Shown here one piece after another: positions 1 through 6,467 of a DNA stretch of 12,725 nt. The notes below the pieces were generated by a model. The model made no database searches. It was given only the letters and a program-made list of their open reading frames with translations, and was not told the origin of the DNA. How positions within the stretch are numbered: position 1 is the stretch's first letter; each line of letters opens with the position of its first letter. A program made the position numbers and the translations under genes. Origin of the DNA: Simkania sp. (lineage in GTDB: Bacteria > Chlamydiota > Chlamydiia > Chlamydiales > Simkaniaceae); the NCBI GenBank assembly GCA_028281425.1, contig JANQJX010000212.1, positions 1 through 12,725 of the forward strand, written 5' to 3'.

Positions 1-318
1 GATATTGCTAAAATTCTAGAAAAAGAAGAGGGCATTTTTTTAGAGCGGCGCAATGTCATCTTGCAAAAGTCGATTAAAACCATTGGAACTTATAAGGTAG
101 AACTCCGCTTGAAAGAAGAGGTTTATGGTTCCTTTTTCCTTAAGGTAAAAGGAGAAAAGAAAATCTTAGAGACTACAACTCATGTTGAGGTGATTGATGA
201 AGAGACTCAACAAGAAAGCGAAGATAGACTCTCTTCTGAGGCTCGGGAAGATGTGCCTACTTTAGAAGAGCAAAAAGCAAGTGTTGAGGAAGAAATTGAA
301 GAGAGGTCTAAAGAGTAA
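1..318 (+). CDS. rplI: 50S ribosomal protein L9, C-terminal part (5' truncated by window edge)
   Basis: The reading frame is open from base 1, so the gene starts outside the window; the TTG at 61 is an internal leucine. The visible protein holds the C-terminal domain of bacterial L9, with the pattern 'LERRNVILQKSIKTIGTYKV' followed by a beta strand rich in hydrophobic residues. L9 binds 23S rRNA at the base of the L1 stalk of the large subunit. After the normal end of the domain (about 'THVEVIDEE') there is an extra acidic tail of roughly 35-40 residues dominated by Glu, beyond the usual bacterial L9 of about 150 residues. Its last part overlaps the start of ispE. The rplI-ispE order matches what I recall for Chlamydia. 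Identity is well supported; the function of the tail is unknown. Confidence 0.88.
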   Translation, partial: DIAKILEKEEGIFLERRNVILQKSIKTIGTYKVELRLKEEVYGSFFLKVKGEKKILETTTHVEVIDEETQQESEDRLSSEAREDVPTLEEQKASVEEEIEERSKE

Positions 319-1111
319 GTTACATCTTTTTTCGCCTGCAAAGATCAATTTGTTTTTTCGTATTTTATCAAAACGGGAAGATGGTTTTCATGAAGTTGAA
401 ACTTTAATGCAGGCAGTAAATTTTGGAGATGAGCTTTCTTTTGAACTCAGTGAAAAAGATCAGCTGAAAACAAATCATCCGACCCTTTCTTGTAGGAGTG
501 ATAATTTGATTTGGAAGGGGGTGGATCTATTTAGAAAAAGGACGGGGTTTTCAAGCCCATTAAAAATTGCCCTTGCAAAAAATATTCCCCTTGAAGGAGG
601 TTTTGGAGGAGGAAGCAGTAACCTTGCGACCACTCTGTGGGCTCTTAATCAATTCAGTAGAAAAATCTTTTCCATTGAAGAGCTTAAGAAGTTAGCAGGA
701 GAGCTTTCTTCGGATGCCCCTTTTTTCTTTTCTTCAGGATCTGCTTTTTGCAAGGGGCGTGGAGAAATTGTCAAAACCCTTCCTCCTCTTGAAAAAAAAA
801 AACTCTATCTTGCCATTCCAAAATTGCTTCGGCTTTCAACCCCTCTTGTTTATCATCATTCTTTCGTCCGTTTACATCGAAGAGAGAGCTTTTTCAATGA
901 TCTTGAAGAAGGAGCTTTTTTAGTTTGTAAGGAATTAAAAAAAATCAAAGAAGAGCTTTTGCTAATGGGTTTTGAAAAAGTGCTTTTATCTGGAAGTGGA
1001 AGTGGTTTTTTTTGTTTTGGAAACCTAAAAAAGCCTTTTCTAAGTAAAGTAAAATTGATTCCTGTCACTTATCTATCAAAAGAAGAACAGGGATGGTATG
1101 AATCTGTCTAA
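296..1111 (+). CDS. ispE: 4-diphosphocytidyl-2-C-methyl-D-erythritol kinase (IspE)
   Basis: A GHMP-family kinase that phosphorylates CDP-methylerythritol with ATP in the non-mevalonate (MEP) isoprenoid pathway; cytoplasmic. Counting from the more upstream GTG at 281, the family motifs are SPAKINL (18-24), the ATP-binding glycine loop 'PLEGGFGGGSSNLA' (103-116), the catalytic Asp in SSDAPFF (D145) and the third GHMP motif LSGSGSGFF (236-244). Length (271-276 residues) is normal. No ATG lies near the start. I chose TTG 296 because GAGGA at 286-290 is a well-placed ribosome binding site; GTG 281 is the alternative, with only a weak AGAAGAG upstream. Either choice overlaps the end of rplI (23 or 38 bases), implying translational coupling. 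The glycine loop has SSN where many bacteria have SSD. Confidence 0.92.
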   Translation: MKRGLKSKLHLFSPAKINLFFRILSKREDGFHEVETLMQAVNFGDELSFELSEKDQLKTNHPTLSCRSDNLIWKGVDLFRKRTGFSSPLKIALAKNIPLEGGFGGGSSNLATTLWALNQFSRKIFSIEELKKLAGELSSDAPFFFSSGSAFCKGRGEIVKTLPPLEKKKLYLAIPKLLRLSTPLVYHHSFVRLHRRESFFNDLEEGAFLVCKELKKIKEELLLMGFEKVLLSGSGSGFFCFGNLKKPFLSKVKLIPVTYLSKEEQGWYESV

Positions 1112-1128
1112 ATTGAATGCTTTAATCG

Positions 1129-1155
1129 CTATTTTGCATGTCTACTCTGGGAAGG
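1129..1155 (+). repeat. Isolated end of the CTATTTCGCATG inverted-repeat family
   Basis: The sequence begins CTATTTTGCATGTCTACTCT and resembles the ends of the elements at 1434-1514, 6739-6888 and 11466-11624 (shared pattern CTATTT-YGCATG-Y-CTCT-GAAA). It lies 17 bases after the ispE stop. No clear inverted partner is nearby, so it is either a solo end or the left end of a copy later broken up by the material up to 1514. Confidence 0.45.
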
Positions 1156-1191
1156 TGAAGATTAGAGAGGACACGTGGGAGTCCTTATCCC

Positions 1192-1335
1192 CTATTCTCC
1201 CTGGCATTCTGTCATGTAGCGAATGATAGTTTCTGAGGAAACCTCGCCCGCAGTTCCTAGGTCATAAGTGGAAGTCCACAGTTAAATTCTTTTAGAAGTG
1301 ATGAGAAATGGTGGGCTAAAGGGAAAAATAGATCT
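1192..1335 (-). pseudogene. IS200/IS605-type TnpA transposase relic (C-terminal part)
   Basis: On the minus strand, 1192-1281 reads 'LWTSTYDLGTAGEVSSETII' and then 'RYMTECQGE' before a stop. This resembles the end of IS200/IS605-family Y1 transposases (an aromatic-containing 'W..sYyvgT.G.vs.etI..Y' segment). Just upstream, in a frame shifted by one base, is 'AHHFSSLLKEFN', which resembles the preceding family segment 'SS.LL.KEF'. The join therefore looks like one transposase broken by a frameshift near 1280. No catalytic HUH motif or start is visible, and the rest of the gene is gone or too decayed to see. Recognition is by eye; the identity is probable rather than certain. Confidence 0.45.
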
Positions 1336-1433
1336 CAATCCGGGGTAAAAGGGGATGACATTCAGGAGTATTGAGAAAAGAATAGATCAAAACGTTTATT
1401 CACTTTATCATTTTATCATTTAGGAGTATTCAT

Positions 1434-1514
1434 CTGCATTTCGCGTGCCACCTCTTTCAGAAAGGGGGAGTGACAAAGCATGCGGATTTTACTTAAGCTG
1501 GTATAAAAATGCAG
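1434..1514. repeat. Short inverted-repeat element, copy 1
   Basis: The left end CTGCATTTCGCGTGCCACCT and the reverse complement of the right end, CTGCATTTTTATACCAG, share the first eight bases and a weaker match beyond. The left end, including CACCTCTTTCAGAAAG, matches the ends of the elements at 6739 and 11466. The rest of the 1112-1550 gap has no intact gene; AT-rich sequence near 1395-1425 has repeated TATCATTT. A TATAAA at 1502-1507 in the right arm could serve as a -10 box for hldD, but no convincing -35 is placed with it. Confidence 0.5.
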
Positions 1515-1550
1515 GTGAGAGGAAGTGTGTAAGGAAGTAGAGGTATAGAG

Positions 1551-2555
1551 ATGAAAACGAAGCTTTTTGATGATAAGTTGATTGTCATTACAGGTGCTGC
1601 GGGGTTTATTGGGTCTTGTGTGGCATCCTATCTCAATGAAAAAGGGTATGCGAATTTGCTTCTTGTAGATGATTTAAGAAAAGGAGAAAAATGGAAAAAT
1701 TTAGTGCATACATGTTTTAACGATATGATTTCACGTGATGAGATTTTTGAGTTTTTAAAAGGACGTGAAAGTGAGATTGAGGCTTTTATTCACCTTGGGG
1801 CCTGTTCAGATACGACGGAACATGATGGAGATTATTTTATGGAAAATAATTATCGGTTTTCTGTGCGTCTTGCTGAATATGCTCTTTTTCATCATCACCG
1901 TTTTATCTATGCATCATCTGCGGCAACTTATGGGGATGGTTCACTTGGATTTTCTGATGATGAGACGATGTTAGATAAGCTCTGTCCTCTAAATCTGTAT
2001 GGTTTTTCCAAACACTTATTTGATAGGTGGATTCAACAGCAAGGTCTTTTAAGCAAGGTTGTAGGTCTTAAGTATTTCAATATCTTTGGTCCCAATGAAT
2101 ACCATAAACAAAGGATGGCTTCGATGGTTTTACACCTCTACCATCAAATCAAAAGATCGGGAAAAGCGTGTCTATTTAAATCCAATGATTCAGACCATTA
2201 TAAAGATGGAGAACAAGTACGTGATTTTTATTATGTGAAAGATGCAGTGAAGAAGACTTGTTTTTTTCTTGATCATGACTTAAATGGTATTTACAATGTA
2301 GGGAGTGGTCAGACACATACTTGGAATAGAATGACTGAAATTATTTTTGAAACCCTTGGAGTGAAAAAAGAGATCGAATATATTCCAATACCTGAAGATC
2401 TTGCTGGCAAGTATCAAAATTATACGTGTGCAGATTTAAAAAAATTTGAATTAGAGCTGAAAAAAAATCATTGGACGTTTCAAGATGATTTCACCTTTGA
2501 ATCAGCAATTAAAGAATATGTTTTAACTTATCTACTCAAGAAAGGGAGATGGTAG
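1551..2555 (+). CDS. hldD: ADP-L-glycero-D-manno-heptose 6-epimerase
   Basis: An NAD(P)-dependent extended short-chain dehydrogenase that converts ADP-D-glycero-beta-D-manno-heptose to the L-glycero form used for LPS inner core. Evidence: Rossmann glycine motif GAAGFIG (15-21); 'ASSAATYG' (121-128) with the active-site Ser/Thr; YxxxK catalytic pair Y150/K154 in LYGFSK; and the HldD signatures 'KYFNIFGPNEYHKQRMASMV' (174-193) and 'KDGEQVRDFYYVKD' (218-231). Length 334 is typical or slightly long (E. coli about 310). The ATG has a purine-rich AGAGG-type ribosome binding site upstream. The stop overlaps the start of hldE by seven bases, so the two are one transcription unit. Chlamydiaceae LPS lacks heptose, so this points to an environmental relative. 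Confidence 0.93.
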   Translation: MKTKLFDDKLIVITGAAGFIGSCVASYLNEKGYANLLLVDDLRKGEKWKNLVHTCFNDMISRDEIFEFLKGRESEIEAFIHLGACSDTTEHDGDYFMENNYRFSVRLAEYALFHHHRFIYASSAATYGDGSLGFSDDETMLDKLCPLNLYGFSKHLFDRWIQQQGLLSKVVGLKYFNIFGPNEYHKQRMASMVLHLYHQIKRSGKACLFKSNDSDHYKDGEQVRDFYYVKDAVKKTCFFLDHDLNGIYNVGSGQTHTWNRMTEIIFETLGVKKEIEYIPIPEDLAGKYQNYTCADLKKFELELKKNHWTFQDDFTFESAIKEYVLTYLLKKGRW

Positions 2556-3880
2556 AACTCATCGGTTCATTTAGTTATTTGAAGCCGGCAAACGTTTTAG
2601 TCGTCGGGGATTTCATGTTCGATGTTTATACGGGTGGAAATGTAGAACGTATTTCTCCTGAGGCCCCTGTTCCTATTCTTCATGTCAAACAAATCAATTA
2701 CCTTCCTGGAGGGGCGGGCAATGTTGCCTTAAATCTCAAAGCTCTTGGGGCTCAGGTCTTTTGTATTGGACGAATCGGCTTTGATTTAGAAGGGAGAAAA
2801 CTTAAAAAACTTCTTGAAAAAGAACAGATAGATCATGTTGAGTTATTTCAACAAAAAAAATTTATTACACCTTTAAAGAATCGATTGATTGCAGAAGGGC
2901 AACAGCTTATTCGATTTGATAATGAAATAAAAACTCTTATCGATAAGGAGACCGAAAAAAAGGCATTGCAATCGATTGAAAAGTTTTTAAATCAAGTCGA
3001 TGCTGTAGCCGTTTCTGATTATGGGAAAGGCTTTTTATCTAAGGAATTGCTCTGCTTTTTAATTTTAGAGACAAAAAAAAGGGGGATTCCCATTCTTATT
3101 GATCCAAAAGGAGAAGATTTTACCCGCTATAGAGGAGCTACATTGATCAAACCTAACTATAAAGAAGCTCGGATTGCAGCCCATCTCACGAACTCTGCTT
3201 CTATTGATGATATTGGTCAGAAATTGATGAAAGAAACAGAGGTAGATTATCTTGTCATTACGCGCTCTAGTCGGGGAATGACACTCTTTGAGAAAAATCA
3301 AAAGCGGAGTGATTTTCCAGCGAAATCCAGGGAGGTGAATGATGTAACAGGAGCTGGAGATACTACACTAGCAATGCTAACCATGGGAAGCGCTTCTGAT
3401 CTTAAGCTTTCCCATCGTTTGCATTTATCCAATGTTGCTGCGGGGATTGCTATTGAGAAAGTAGGATGTTTTCGAGTCTCTCTTTCAGATATTGCCAAGC
3501 GACTGATTACAACAGATGTGAAAAATAAGGTCTTTGATGAACATCATCTTTTTGCTTTAGAACAAATGCTTAAAAATCAAAAAATTTTACTTTTGGGAAT
3601 TCATCCAAAGGAGGCTTTAAATGCTTCACTTTTTTTAAAAATTCAAAAACTTTCTATGAAAAATAAAAATATCAATTTAGGAATTTATCTCATTCATCAT
3701 CAAGTAGACCCCAATTTTGTTTCTCTTCTTTCTTCTCTTCATGAAGTGGATTTTATCATTTTAAATGCAAAAAATCTCTCTTCTCTTTGCGAGCGTGTTC
3801 ATCCTTCTGAGGTTTATCTCATCGAAGGAAGAAGTCTCAAAAAAATGAGTCATCATGATCGGCTCTTTCAATTCCATTAG
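2549..3880 (+). CDS. hldE: HldE-like D-glycero-beta-D-manno-heptose-7-phosphate kinase with degenerate C-terminal domain
   Basis: Residues 1 to about 320 form a PfkB/ribokinase-fold sugar kinase: 'ERISPEAPVPIL' (33-44), PGGAGNVA (53-60), and the anion-hole/catalytic motif NDVTGAGD (264-271, D271 the expected base). It should phosphorylate heptose-7-phosphate at O-1. Bifunctional HldE carries a second domain that adds AMP, with a CFD..H.GH nucleotidyltransferase motif and a C-terminal STTxxI segment. Here residues about 344-443 still follow the order of that fold ('VDFIILNAKNLSSLCERVHP', 400-419, matches the 'VD.vv.f.edTp..li..lrPd' segment), but HxGH and the STT motif are absent and the protein ends early (443 against about 477 residues). 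The kinase looks intact; the adenylyltransferase looks dead. The start overlaps hldD, so translation is probably coupled. Confidence 0.88.
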   Translation: MVELIGSFSYLKPANVLVVGDFMFDVYTGGNVERISPEAPVPILHVKQINYLPGGAGNVALNLKALGAQVFCIGRIGFDLEGRKLKKLLEKEQIDHVELFQQKKFITPLKNRLIAEGQQLIRFDNEIKTLIDKETEKKALQSIEKFLNQVDAVAVSDYGKGFLSKELLCFLILETKKRGIPILIDPKGEDFTRYRGATLIKPNYKEARIAAHLTNSASIDDIGQKLMKETEVDYLVITRSSRGMTLFEKNQKRSDFPAKSREVNDVTGAGDTTLAMLTMGSASDLKLSHRLHLSNVAAGIAIEKVGCFRVSLSDIAKRLITTDVKNKVFDEHHLFALEQMLKNQKILLLGIHPKEALNASLFLKIQKLSMKNKNINLGIYLIHHQVDPNFVSLLSSLHEVDFIILNAKNLSSLCERVHPSEVYLIEGRSLKKMSHHDRLFQFH

Positions 3881-3906
3881 CCGCTCTTTCCCATTTTTCA
3901 AAAAAC

Positions 3907-4301
3907 TCAAGGGTTTAGACAAACGACATTGTCCCCTTTGCCAGGGTATTCAAAAAGGAGCGTCCGGAAAATAGGGGCTTTGCCTCTTTTCCCACCAAAG
4001 GGAAATTTCCCCTTTGGAAACCCAATTTTCTTTTTCACTGGGACATCAATAAATTCTTTTAGGTACTGAAGCAATAGGCATTTAAATAGGCAAAGAAGAC
4101 CACATCCTTATAATGAGGGTGATTTGTTTTGATTTTTTTGAGCTGTTTTTCTACAAACTTAAATGACCAGATAACAATAAAACGGCGGTAGTTATGAATT
4201 TGTGGAACTAGATCTTCTAAACTAACCATTTCAACTTGCTCACATCTTTCGGTTCTCAGGAGAGGGGGCCTTGGGAATAGGGTCTTCTTATTCGAACACA
4301 T
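3907..4301 (-). pseudogene. Decayed transposase N-terminal region (IS4/IS5-like), frameshifted
   Basis: On the minus strand 4059-4301 encodes 80 residues including 'CEQVEMVSLEDLVPQIHNYR' and 'FVEKQLKKI', the typical start of IS5-type transposases ('eLVP.dH.yRk'). Just before its stop the neighbouring frame picks up with 'FKCLLLQYLKEFID' (about 4044-4086), which fits the family segment 'lFKclLLqyl.elsD', so a frameshift sits near 4085. That second frame stays open to a stop at 3907-3909, but its tail is not recognisable. The upstream frame is open back to about 4379 with no obvious start. The DDE catalytic region is missing. This is a dead remnant; the exact IS family is uncertain. Confidence 0.6.
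3995..4017. other. Perfect 8-bp stem hairpin downstream of hldE
   Basis: CCAAAGGG (3995-4002) pairs with CCCTTTGG (4010-4017) around a 7-base loop, followed on the plus strand by a T-rich but interrupted stretch (ATTTTCTTTTTC). It lies about 115 bases after the hldE stop and could act as a terminator, but it also sits inside the transposase relic, so it may be incidental. Confidence 0.35.
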
Positions 4302-4389
4302 ATCCTGCTGCTGCTCTGCTCCTTTTGGAGATCCTCCAGGCGGTCCAAAGAATATCGTTGAGTAACTTATAACCCCTACTCAAGCTTTT

Positions 4390-4749
4390 TTATTTTGGAA
4401 TGCGGGTAGTTTTATCTTTTTTCAACAATTTCTCATAGTTAATCAGGTCTCGTTCCACATCTTTTGAGAAAAGAGCATGTTGAATTTTTAGCTTATTGAT
4501 TTTGTTAGACAATTTATTGTTTGTTTTCATTAAATATTTAATGGTATTTTTTAATATTTTTATTTGTTGTTGTTGCATTTGATTGTTTAATATAAGACTT
4601 TCAATTTTTTCTATTTTAACTAGAATTAATGCATTATTGCTTTGTATTGTATTTGGTTGAGATTGTAAAACAAAACTTGTGTTAGTGGATGAAAGAGAAA
4701 TTGAAAGAGAAAGATTGGATTGACTTGGTAAACTTGTTGAACTACTCAT
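4390..4749 (-). CDS. Uncharacterised small Ser-rich, coiled-coil protein
   Basis: A 119-residue protein I do not recognise. Residues 1-40 are unusually rich in Ser, Thr, Asn and Gln. Residues about 41-115 are Leu/Ile/Lys/Asn/Gln-rich, without Pro or Gly breaks, and look like one long coiled coil ('ALILVKIEKIESLILNNQMQ' onwards); the C-terminus is basic. There is no signal peptide or membrane segment. The start is well supported: AGGAGG on the minus strand at 4759-4764, nine bases before the ATG. It lies between two dead transposase remnants yet has no interruption of its own. A disordered Ser-rich N-terminus plus a coiled coil is a common build for type III secreted proteins of Chlamydiae, but that is inference. 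An IS accessory protein is the alternative. Confidence 0.65.
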   Translation of the reverse strand: MSSSTSLPSQSNLSLSISLSSTNTSFVLQSQPNTIQSNNALILVKIEKIESLILNNQMQQQQIKILKNTIKYLMKTNNKLSNKINKLKIQHALFSKDVERDLINYEKLLKKDKTTRIPK

Positions 4750-4758
4750 AATGAGAGG

Positions 4759-4764
4759 CCTCCT
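4759..4764 (-). promoter_or_regulatory. Strong Shine-Dalgarno (AGGAGG)
   Basis: A full AGGAGG read on the minus strand, nine bases upstream of the ATG at 4747-4749. It is among the strongest ribosome binding sites in the window and supports the small coiled-coil gene as truly translated. Confidence 0.65.
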
Positions 4765-4785
4765 GTTAAAAAAAAAATATCATTC

Positions 4786-5040
4786 ATGATATGGATATTC
4801 CGATTTTGGTGCAAACAATTTTTAACCAAGGTCGAGGCACCGATGCTCCCGTGGGAAAAACTTATATTGAAATCCAGGGGATTGATAGAGAGTGTGAACA
4901 ATCGATCGAAGAGTGGATGTCAAATCGAACATCATCGCCATCGATCTCCCATTAATTGTCTGGCAAATCTATTCGGAGGGCTTTTAGGTTATCAACTTCA
5001 CCCAAAAAAACCATCTCTTCTTCTTTTCTCTATGGGCTAA
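4786..5040 (+). pseudogene. IS982-family transposase, C-terminal remnant
   Basis: The frame contains 'ILKSRGLIESVNN' and then 'QIEHHRHRSPINCLANLFGG' and 'YQLHPKKPSL', the characteristic ending of IS982-type transposases (R-x-x-IE-s-v-n-x-x-lK, IEH.RHRS, pKKPSL). This includes the region of the last acidic residue of the DDE triad. The N-terminal two-thirds, with the other two catalytic acids, is missing; the first 20 or so residues are poor matches, and the apparent ATG at 4786 is an artefact of truncation. The frame ends with a stop at 5038-5040. This is a relic; no full IS ends were identified around it. Confidence 0.8.
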
Positions 5041-5053
5041 TCCTGAATTCGCG

Positions 5054-5971
5054 TTAAATAGATTCTTTAAGATGTGCGATTCTTTCCTCTAGAGGAGGAT
5101 GGGTGGCAAAAAGGCGTAAAAGCCCTACTTTTCTGGGCATAGAAATCATCATTGCATTAAAAGCTGCATTTTGTTCTTTTCTATTTAAAAATTTTTTTTC
5201 AGAGGGGGCTTCTTGTTGAAGACGGGTTAAAGCTGCAATCATATTTTCTTTACTTGAAAGCATAGCTGCTCCTCGGTCAGCTCTAAACTCACGTAATCGG
5301 GAAAAAAAAGCAATGGCAACCGATCCGAAGATCATAAAGATGAACTCAAATAAAAAAGTCAAAAGATAAAAACTCATATAAGAGGTACGTTTTTCATTCC
5401 CTCGACCAACACTTGAAAGAGCAAAAGCTAAAATACGTGCTAAAAACATCACAAAAGCATTGACAATCCCTTGGATGAGAGTCATTGTCACCATATCTCC
5501 ATTTGCGATATGACTCATTTCATGGGCAAGAACAGCTTCAATTTCTCTTTCATCCATATTTTGAACAAGAGTGGTTGAGACGGCAATCAGAGAGCGTTTT
5601 TTAGTTGGACCTGTTGCAAATGCATTCATGCTATGAGATTGAAAAATACCCAATTGAGGAACATGAGATAAGTTAGCATGACGGGTGAGTTTTTCTACCA
5701 TTTGAACTAATTTTTTTTCAGTGGCATGAGCGCTTTTGGGATCGATGATTTTAACTTTCATGAGCCATTTTGCCACCAGACGTGACAAAGAAAGAGAAAT
5801 AAAAGCTCCTCCTATTCCCCATATTAAACAGAAAAAGATAAGAGATTTCATATCGAGACCAAAAGAGGTAAGATAGGGCTTAATTCCTAATAAAGACAAG
5901 ACCAAAGATAGGGTCAAAACGACTAAGAAATTAATTGCAATAAAAAGAAAAACTCTTTTAGCAATACGCAC
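5054..5971 (-). CDS. htpX: Membrane zinc metalloprotease HtpX
   Basis: A 305-residue M48B protease of the inner membrane that degrades misfolded membrane proteins, often together with FtsH. Evidence: zinc motif HEMSH (150-154) with E151 catalytic; third ligand E228 in 'REFRAD'; four hydrophobic segments at about 7-29, 42-62, 160-185 and 200-224; the conserved 'SHSMNAFATGPTKKRSLIAV' (112-131); and the C-terminal 'LFATHPPLEERIAHL'. The start is a GTG at 5969-5971, preceded by AAGAGGAG seven bases upstream. Transcribed alone on the minus strand, divergent from the small gene at 6234. An inverted repeat lies directly upstream of the ribosome binding site and may regulate it. Confidence 0.95.
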   Translation of the reverse strand: MRIAKRVFLFIAINFLVVLTLSLVLSLLGIKPYLTSFGLDMKSLIFFCLIWGIGGAFISLSLSRLVAKWLMKVKIIDPKSAHATEKKLVQMVEKLTRHANLSHVPQLGIFQSHSMNAFATGPTKKRSLIAVSTTLVQNMDEREIEAVLAHEMSHIANGDMVTMTLIQGIVNAFVMFLARILAFALSSVGRGNEKRTSYMSFYLLTFLFEFIFMIFGSVAIAFFSRLREFRADRGAAMLSSKENMIAALTRLQQEAPSEKKFLNRKEQNAAFNAMMISMPRKVGLLRLFATHPPLEERIAHLKESI

Positions 5972-5986
5972 AGTAAAACTCCTCTT

Positions 5987-6017
5987 CTTTCCCTTTCATA
6001 TTAACATGAAAGGAAAG
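5987..6017. promoter_or_regulatory. Inverted repeat upstream of htpX
   Basis: CCTTTCAT (5992-5999) and ATGAAAGG (6006-6013) form a perfect 8-bp inverted repeat with a 6-base spacer. It extends to 12 pairs (5987-6017) if one C is bulged. It lies immediately upstream of the htpX Shine-Dalgarno, in the expected 5' leader or promoter. It does not match the CIRCE element (TTAGCACTC-N9-GAGTGCTAA). An operator or an mRNA leader hairpin are both possible. Confidence 0.4.
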
Positions 6018-6233
6018 TAAAAAGCGATAGATTATTTTTTTTAACTGGAGCCATCAATTTTTTTGCTTGATAAAATCTTAATCTTTTGGGAAAGGGATTT
6101 TGCTCGAAAAAATCTTGCTTTTATATGGAAAGAATGATCATAAGTACTTGTAGTTTTGTTTGATAAGGAATTTGTTTTCATGTAAAGTGTGGAATGCAAA
6201 TCTCACCTTAAAAAGTGATGTGTTTGGTTGTCT

Positions 6234-6437
6234 ATGTCTAAAGTTGCAAAAATAGAATTTGAACCTTCCGAAATAGAGGAGATAAAAAAAATTCTCTCTA
6301 AGAAGAATTTATCTTTTATTGTCATTACTTGTTCTAAACCTTCTAAGCAAGGAAATATGGAGGTTGAAATGGCTTATGATGGGGATCTTGACCTCTTATT
6401 TATGCTCATAGAAAATGCCAAGGAAAGACTCATCTGA
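6234..6437 (+). CDS. Uncharacterised small protein (67 aa)
   Basis: A 67-residue soluble, slightly acidic protein I do not recognise. It begins 'MSKVAKIEFEPSEIEEIKKI' and ends 'VEMAYDGDLDLLFMLIENAK' plus 'ERLI'. The pattern suggests a small alpha/beta fold: an amphipathic helix (about 10-24), a strand (28-34), a strand with an acidic turn (44-53) and a C-terminal helix (54-66). I chose ATG 6234 over TTG 6228, two codons earlier; neither has a good Shine-Dalgarno. The balanced composition and lack of decay suggest a real gene, but the weak translation signal leaves doubt. It is divergent from htpX and followed after 30 bases by a repeat element. Confidence 0.5.
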   Translation: MSKVAKIEFEPSEIEEIKKILSKKNLSFIVITCSKPSKQGNMEVEMAYDGDLDLLFMLIENAKERLI

Positions 6438-6467
6438 AATCTTATGAATGCGACCTATTTCATGATA

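Noticed and set aside
714..1068. Open frames on both strands inside ispE
   Set aside because: They overlap the well-supported ispE frame, have no ribosome binding sites and no recognisable domain.
1234..1241. TGAGGAAA-like sequence recalling the RNase P RNA core
   Set aside because: The rest of the conserved RNase P core and its downstream partner motif are absent, and the stretch is better explained as antisense transposase relic.
1112..1550. Possible tRNA, tmRNA or other structured RNA in the long gap
   Set aside because: No T-loop GTTCRA motif, acceptor pairing or CCA was found; the repeats and IS200-like relic explain most of the region.
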